Shown here: positions 60,299 to 64,000 of the stretch, piece after piece | Layout: each line of letters begins with the position of its first letter | How positions within the stretch are numbered: the stretch's first letter is position 1 | From: Sporomusa malonica | GTDB taxonomy: Bacteria; Bacillota; Negativicutes; Sporomusales; Sporomusaceae | Length of the DNA stretch: 64,000 nucleotides | Strand: one strand, 5' to 3' | Assembly (NCBI RefSeq): GCF_041428715.1 | Contig: NZ_CP155572.1 | Made by a program: the position numbers and the translations under genes | Notes under the pieces: model-generated | What the model was told of the DNA's origin: nothing | The model's input: the letters and a program-made list of their open reading frames with translations, nothing else | Database searches by the model: none

Positions 60299-61492
60299 CT
60301 AGCGCTTAAATAGTTTTCCGGGCAAAAATGAAGCGAGAACTACCCCGGCGATTGGCAATACGGATAAAACAGTAAATACACTGGGAACCCCGAAATGGTC
60401 AGCAACATAGCCCAAGATAGTAGCGCCGACGCCGCCAAGGCCGATACTAAAGCCAATCGTCAGGCCAGAAGCCATGCCGACATAGCCGGGCATCATTTCT
60501 TGTGCCAGGACAACCGTGGTAGCGAACGAGGAGATGAGGGAAAGCCCTGTTAATGCAAGTACAATCAACGTTGCCAGGCCGGTGGTGTACTGGAATAGGC
60601 CAATCAGGGGCAGTGTGGAGAGTATAGAGCCCATAATAACCGTTTTACGGCCAAAGCGGTCACTTAGAGACGCGCCGGTATATGTGCCTACAACTCCGGC
60701 AAGCAGGAATACGGCTAAAAGATAACTGGCATATACCGGACTACCTGATAAATAGTCGATATAGTATAGGGGGATATAGGTGGTCAATCCGGTATGAATG
60801 CTTGATCGGATAAATACAAATCCTAAAAGAATAGCAAGCAGGCCATAATTGAGAGATTGACCATTGGTAATTCCTGCATGCGAAGCGGCGGCTGACTGGG
60901 GAGCAGTTTCTGTAGGCGATATATCCTGCAGGTTGCGGTATAGCAGCAGTGCCATAATCAATCCAGGAATGATAAAGTACAGTGTATTTGTTAATACTCC
61001 TGGTGAGTTGAGGGCAAATGACATGGCAATTGAGCCAATAGCCAGTCCAAGATTGCCGCCGACAGAGAACAGACCCATGCTACGCCCTTTAGTTGCAGCG
61101 CTGCTGACAAGGTGAGCTGATTTGGAAGCCTGGGGATGGAAACAGGCTATGCCTAAGCCGCCGACAACTACAGCAGCCAGTAAGGTATAGTAAGAAGTCA
61201 TAATACCAATGATAGCTGTCCCAATCCCTGCGAGCAGCACACTGGCTGGAATAAGCCAGGGCAGCGAGACACGGTCGGTGAGATAGCCGAATAGCGGCTG
61301 AATCACTGAGGATGTCAGGTTTTGTACAAGGACAACGACTCCGATTTGGGTATAGGTAAGGTTAAAAGCCGTTTTTAGAAACGGCAGTAACACTGGCAGA
61401 GCACCTTGGCCGACATCGGTAATTAAATGCCCAAAAGTTAGAAGCGCCAGTGGTTTAGTCAAAAGGCGTTCTTTATTCTGATGCTGTTCCAT
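60299..61492 (-). CDS. MFS efflux transporter, fosmidomycin-resistance (Fsr) type
   Basis: Twelve-helix transporter of 397 residues. The N-terminus ALLTFGHLITDVGQGALPVLLPFL and LTYTQIGVVVLVQNLTSSVIQPLFGYLTDR follow the Fsr pattern (key D in TD, P-x-L-L-P, Q-N-L-T-S-S, P-L-F-G). LGIACFHPQASKSAHLVS near 115 is another family mark, and DRFGRK near 279 is the second MFS loop. Fsr proteins export fosmidomycin and related drugs, but the natural substrate is unknown. AGGAGC precedes the ATG. Confidence 0.88.
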   Translation of the reverse strand: MEQHQNKERLLTKPLALLTFGHLITDVGQGALPVLLPFLKTAFNLTYTQIGVVVLVQNLTSSVIQPLFGYLTDRVSLPWLIPASVLLAGIGTAIIGIMTSYYTLLAAVVVGGLGIACFHPQASKSAHLVSSAATKGRSMGLFSVGGNLGLAIGSIAMSFALNSPGVLTNTLYFIIPGLIMALLLYRNLQDISPTETAPQSAAASHAGITNGQSLNYGLLAILLGFVFIRSSIHTGLTTYIPLYYIDYLSGSPVYASYLLAVFLLAGVVGTYTGASLSDRFGRKTVIMGSILSTLPLIGLFQYTTGLATLIVLALTGLSLISSFATTVVLAQEMMPGYVGMASGLTIGFSIGLGGVGATILGYVADHFGVPSVFTVLSVLPIAGVVLASFLPGKLFKR

Positions 61493-61636
61493 AATGTTGC
61501 TCCTTTGTAGTAAATAGGTTATTCATTAATAATAGGCTCATAAGCCAGGAATATCAACCAGGCTGGCGGCCTATTTTCAGCCCTGTGCTTGCATATGGGC
61601 CGGTATAGCTTGTTTATTGCATGATTTAAAAAGTTG

Positions 61637-61698
61637 TTGCCATTTTAATACAAGCCGGCTATAATACAAAGTAGTGACAAGACAGGTGTAAAGACAAA
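61637..61698 (+). promoter_or_regulatory. niaP promoter with candidate NiaR operator
   Basis: TTGCCA at 61637-61642, a 17-base spacer and TATAAT at 61660-61665. Just past the expected start site (about 61672) lies GTGACAAGACAGGTGTAAAG (61674-61693), with repeated GACA words and the small palindrome ACAGGTGT. A repressor there would block elongation. The match to a NiaR site is a guess from position and not from an alignment. Confidence 0.55.
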
Positions 61699-61712
61699 AA
61701 GGGGTTGAGGAA

Positions 61713-63047
61713 TTGGCGATTATCAGTCGTTTGGAACAGATCCCGGTGAACCGCTTTCATTATAAGTTGTTACTATTGACCGGGTTTGGTTGGCTATTTG
61801 ACGCTATGGATACTGGTATTATTGCATTTGTATTGCCGGTATTAGCAAAAGAATGGGGCTTATCTGCCACTCAGATTGGCTTTATTGGCAGTATTGGCCT
61901 ATTGGGGATGGCGGTTGGCGCCGTACTGGCTGGTTCGGCAGCCGATAAGTTTGGCCGGAAGGCGGTATTCGCCGTTACGCTGATGATCTACAGTATAGCG
62001 ACTGGGCTATGCGGCTTGGCCTGGAATTATGAATCACTACTTGTGTTTAGATTTTTAGTCGGCTTTGGCCTAGGTGGCGAGCTGCCGGTAGCCGTAACTC
62101 TCATGGCAGAGTATTCACCGCCTGCCAGTCGGGGCCGCTTCATTGTCTTACTGGAGAGCTTCTGGGCATTTGGCTGGCTGGCTGCTGCCCTCATTTCCTA
62201 CCTAGTGATCCCTCGGTTTGGCTGGCAGATGGCATTTTTTATCGGTGCACTCCCTGCACTCTACGTTTTTTTTATTAGGATGGGGGTTCCTGAATCAATA
62301 CGTTATCTTATCCATAAAGGTCGTCAAGCTGAGGCTCTGGAGATCGTTTCAAGAATTGAACGAGAAGCAGGAATTGAACCGGCTGCTCAGCCGGTTGCAA
62401 ACGCTAAAGCTATAGTGCCAAATTCACCCGCGCAGAAATTGGCTTTTAAGGAGCTGTGGACAGCTCAATTTGCTAAACGGACAATGATACTTTGGTTAAT
62501 TTGGTTTGGTATTGTCTATTCATACTATGGTATCTTTACCTGGCTGCCGTCGCTCATGGTCAAGCAGGGCCATACGGTCATCAAAACATTTGAGTATGTA
62601 TTAATTATGACATTGGCCCAATTGCCAGGCTATTTCAGTGCCGCGTATTTGGTCGATCGTATTGGGCGGAGATCAACGCTGGCTATGTATTTGGCATTGA
62701 GTGCAGTGAGTGCATACTTTTTCGGTCAAGGCGGCAGTGCCGAAATCGTGCTTCTTTGGGGGAGCCTAATGTCGTTCTTTAATCTGGGGGCTTGGGGTGT
62801 TGTTTATACCTATACTCCGGAACTCTATCCAACTCGGATTCGGGCCTTTGGCTCAGGCTGGGCGGCGGCAGTTGGCCGGTTTGGAGGGATACTAGCCCCT
62901 ACCATTGTTGGATATATGATTACCGGGCCTCAAGGATTTGCTCAGGTGTTTACGATGTTTACCGGTGTTATGATGGTGGTAGCAGTTGCCGTTTGGCTGT
63001 TTGGTGAAGAGACCAAAGGCAAAGCACTGGATGAGATAAGCAGTTAG
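61713..63047 (+). CDS. niaP: NiaP-like niacin transporter (MFS)
   Basis: Twelve-helix MFS transporter of 444 residues. By eye it follows the B. subtilis niacin transporter NiaP (YceI) closely: GWLFDAMDTGI near 31, GLGGELPVAVTLMAEY near 117, IVLLESFWAFGWLAAALISY near 142, SYYGIFTWLPSLM near 268, FEYVLIMTLAQLPGYFSAAYL near 290 (key LMTLAQLPGY) and SFFNLGAWGVVYTYTPELYP near 350. These are also shared in part with other aromatic-acid/H+ symporters. The nearby niaR supports niacin uptake. Start TTG 61713 with AAGGGGTTGAGGA upstream. Confidence 0.82.
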   Translation: MAIISRLEQIPVNRFHYKLLLLTGFGWLFDAMDTGIIAFVLPVLAKEWGLSATQIGFIGSIGLLGMAVGAVLAGSAADKFGRKAVFAVTLMIYSIATGLCGLAWNYESLLVFRFLVGFGLGGELPVAVTLMAEYSPPASRGRFIVLLESFWAFGWLAAALISYLVIPRFGWQMAFFIGALPALYVFFIRMGVPESIRYLIHKGRQAEALEIVSRIEREAGIEPAAQPVANAKAIVPNSPAQKLAFKELWTAQFAKRTMILWLIWFGIVYSYYGIFTWLPSLMVKQGHTVIKTFEYVLIMTLAQLPGYFSAAYLVDRIGRRSTLAMYLALSAVSAYFFGQGGSAEIVLLWGSLMSFFNLGAWGVVYTYTPELYPTRIRAFGSGWAAAVGRFGGILAPTIVGYMITGPQGFAQVFTMFTGVMMVVAVAVWLFGEETKGKALDEISS

Positions 63048-63051
63048 CAGT

Positions 63052-63085
63052 AAACTAGGACGGCTGATGCGTCCTAGTTTTTTTT
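63052..63085 (+). terminator. Terminator of niaP
   Basis: AAACTAGGAC-GGCTGAT-GCGTCCTAGTTT followed by a run of T. A 10-base-pair stem. Confidence 0.9.
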
Positions 63086-63113
63086 TGCCAGTTTTACTGC
63101 AGCATGATATAAT
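63085..63113 (+). promoter_or_regulatory. Promoter of the zinc-ribbon protein gene
   Basis: TTGCCA at 63085-63090, a 17-base spacer and TATAAT at 63108-63113. The -35 begins at the end of the niaP terminator T-tract. Same hexamers as the niaP promoter. Confidence 0.65.
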
Positions 63114-63150
63114 TTTACGCATAATGCTGCTGCTGTGGAGGGACTGCTTT

Positions 63151-63540
63151 ATGATGACAACTTTTGGCCTGCTGATTGCGGCGCTTGCTGCCTATTGGGT
63201 ATATAATGACGCCAGGGGGCGGGGCCATGACTTGGGGATAGCATTGCTGTGGTCAATTGGAACGATGGCTGCGCTCGTTGTATTTTTGCCATTGTACCTG
63301 TTGTTCGGGCGCAAGCCATCTATGAAGCCGCGCCGCAATGAGGATATTATTGATGTTGAAGCCACGCCTGTGGGAGAGACCATCAAGTGTCCTATGTGCG
63401 CTAGTAATGTTAAAGAAGATTTTAAGGCATGTCCCTATTGTGGGTTTGCTCTAAAACCAACATGCGCTTCGTGCGGAAAAGAGCTCAACCGCGAATGGAG
63501 ACTATGCCCGTATTGCCAGACTCCGACTGACGTCAAATAG
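63151..63540 (+). CDS. Membrane-anchored double zinc-ribbon protein
   Basis: Protein of 129 residues. Two hydrophobic helices at about 2-20 and 30-55 are followed by a basic linker and two zinc ribbons: CPMCASNV...CPYCGFAL and CASCGKEL...CPYCQTPT, i.e. four CxxC pairs. Proteins of this build occur widely in Firmicutes; function unknown. ATG 63151 is chosen because GGAGGG lies 8 bases upstream; a long in-frame upstream extension has no ribosome site and crosses the promoter. Confidence 0.78.
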   Translation: MMTTFGLLIAALAAYWVYNDARGRGHDLGIALLWSIGTMAALVVFLPLYLLFGRKPSMKPRRNEDIIDVEATPVGETIKCPMCASNVKEDFKACPYCGFALKPTCASCGKELNREWRLCPYCQTPTDVK

Positions 63541-63588
63541 CTTTCTTAGTAGTTGTAAAAACATACAAGAAAAAATATGTTGATTTTA

Positions 63589-63618
63589 TTGGACACGATA
63601 CGCTGGGTATGTTATAAT
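63589..63618 (+). promoter_or_regulatory. Promoter of tRNA-Arg
   Basis: TTGGAC at 63589-63594, an 18-base spacer and TATAAT at 63613-63618, 27 bases before the tRNA. Confidence 0.75.
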
Positions 63619-63644
63619 CGTATTCGTGGTTAAGACAACATAAC

Positions 63645-63719
63645 GCGCCCGTAGCTCAGGGGATAGAGCGTCGGCCTCCGGAGCCGAAAGCGCAGGTTCG
63701 ATTCCTGCCGGGCGCACCA
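63645..63719 (+). tRNA. tRNA-Arg (anticodon CCG)
   Basis: Acceptor GCGCCCG/CGGGCGC, D arm AGCTCAGGGGATAGAGC, anticodon stem-loop TCGGCCTCCGGAGCCGA with CCG, T arm GCAGGTTCGATTCCTGC, discriminator A and CCA at 63717-63719. Confidence 0.97.
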
Positions 63720-63728
63720 TAGGAAACT

Positions 63729-63761
63729 AAAGCCTTCTTAGAAATTCTAAGAAGGCTTTTT
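63729..63761 (+). terminator. Terminator of tRNA-Arg
   Basis: AAAGCCTTCTTAGAA-TTCTAAGAAGGCTTT, an almost loopless perfect stem followed by TTG. It may also end the converging gene on the minus strand. Confidence 0.88.
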
Positions 63762-63845
63762 GCTGTCGGTTGGCAAACTCCTGTGAGTTTTCTATAGAGG
63801 GTTGCTATGAGTTGCTAGATTAAAAAGATACTAAAAAAGCCAGTA

Positions 63846-64000
63846 TCACCTTTTGGAAGAATCTCTAAATCGTTCTATATAATATTTGTTTTTAGTATCT
63901 GAAAGGCCATTTTTGATACTAAAGCCTGTTATTTCCACATGTGCAGGAAGTTTTCCAAACAGAGACTTATCATCAGATTTCATAAACAAATACGTCAAGA
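63846..64000 (-). CDS. 3' end of an unidentified gene, cut by the window edge
   Basis: On the minus strand an open frame enters from 64000 and ends at a TGA at 63846-63848, giving the last 50 residues. They contain LFGKLPAHVEITGFSIKNGL and YYIERFRDSSKR, a normal soluble-protein composition. No family is recognised. The codon use is A/T-rich. It converges on tRNA-Arg. Confidence 0.5.
   Translation of the reverse strand, partial: LTYLFMKSDDKSLFGKLPAHVEITGFSIKNGLSDTKNKYYIERFRDSSKR

Overview
The window looks like chromosome of a diderm, probably spore-forming Firmicute of the Negativicutes (Sporomusa/Pelosinus-like). The reasons are a 16S rRNA fragment of that general type, Firmicute-style riboswitches, strong AGGAGG ribosome binding sites with frequent GTG/TTG starts, histidine kinases with sporulation-type H-boxes, and at the same time a predicted outer-membrane beta-barrel protein and an ArnT-like lipid glycosyltransferase, which make sense only with an outer membrane. 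The family-level assignment is an inference; no search was run.

Layout. 1-1437 is a 5'-truncated 16S gene that is followed by a terminator and not by 23S. 1731-6431 holds an ArnC/ArnT-like glycosyltransferase pair and an OmpR-type two-component system. 6574-9411 is a copper module (csoR-copA) with a clear promoter and operator. 9883-11382 is an orphan histidine kinase. 11533-18241 is a six-gene exopolysaccharide operon: membrane protein, processive GT2, bactofilin-like protein, deacetylase-like protein, helical-barrel hydrolase-like protein and YaiO-like outer-membrane barrel. 18305-21192 is a cadmium/zinc module (ArsR/CadC-type repressor and P1B ATPase) with a perfect palindromic operator. 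21237-29091 carries a leader with a terminator hairpin, a methyltransferase, a Gate-domain membrane protein, nikABCDE and a GNAT gene.

29119-37925 is a mixed metabolic region: a SAM-I riboswitch ahead of a stand-alone ACT-domain protein, a DJ-1/PfpI protein, an acyl-CoA ligase, a ferredoxin-fused aldo/keto reductase, ubiX, an HD-GYP receptor and an NlpC/P60 peptidase. 37990-45858 is the purine region: a tandem guanine plus ykkC-class (probably PRPP) riboswitch, an NCS2 purine permease, then purE-C-F-M-N-H. 45920-54171 holds a SIMPL protein, an HD phosphohydrolase, a MocR regulator divergent from azlCD, a sensor-like fragment abutting a palindromic element, a His-rich YmaF-like protein, speE and an M29 aminopeptidase. 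54358-54774 is a tRNA cluster (Asn, Glu, Val) with a degenerate tandem repeat inside. 54915-63540 has two more sporulation-type kinases, a TrkA-linked potassium channel, niaR, two MFS transporters (one NiaP-like) and a zinc-ribbon protein. The end holds tRNA-Arg and the tail of an unidentified minus-strand gene.

The most interesting items are the exopolysaccharide operon (resembling a rebuilt E. coli yaiP-yaiS-yaiO set), the tandem purine riboswitch, the SAM-riboswitch-controlled protein that resembles only the regulatory half of aspartokinase, and a family of intergenic palindromic repeats sharing a 12-base core.
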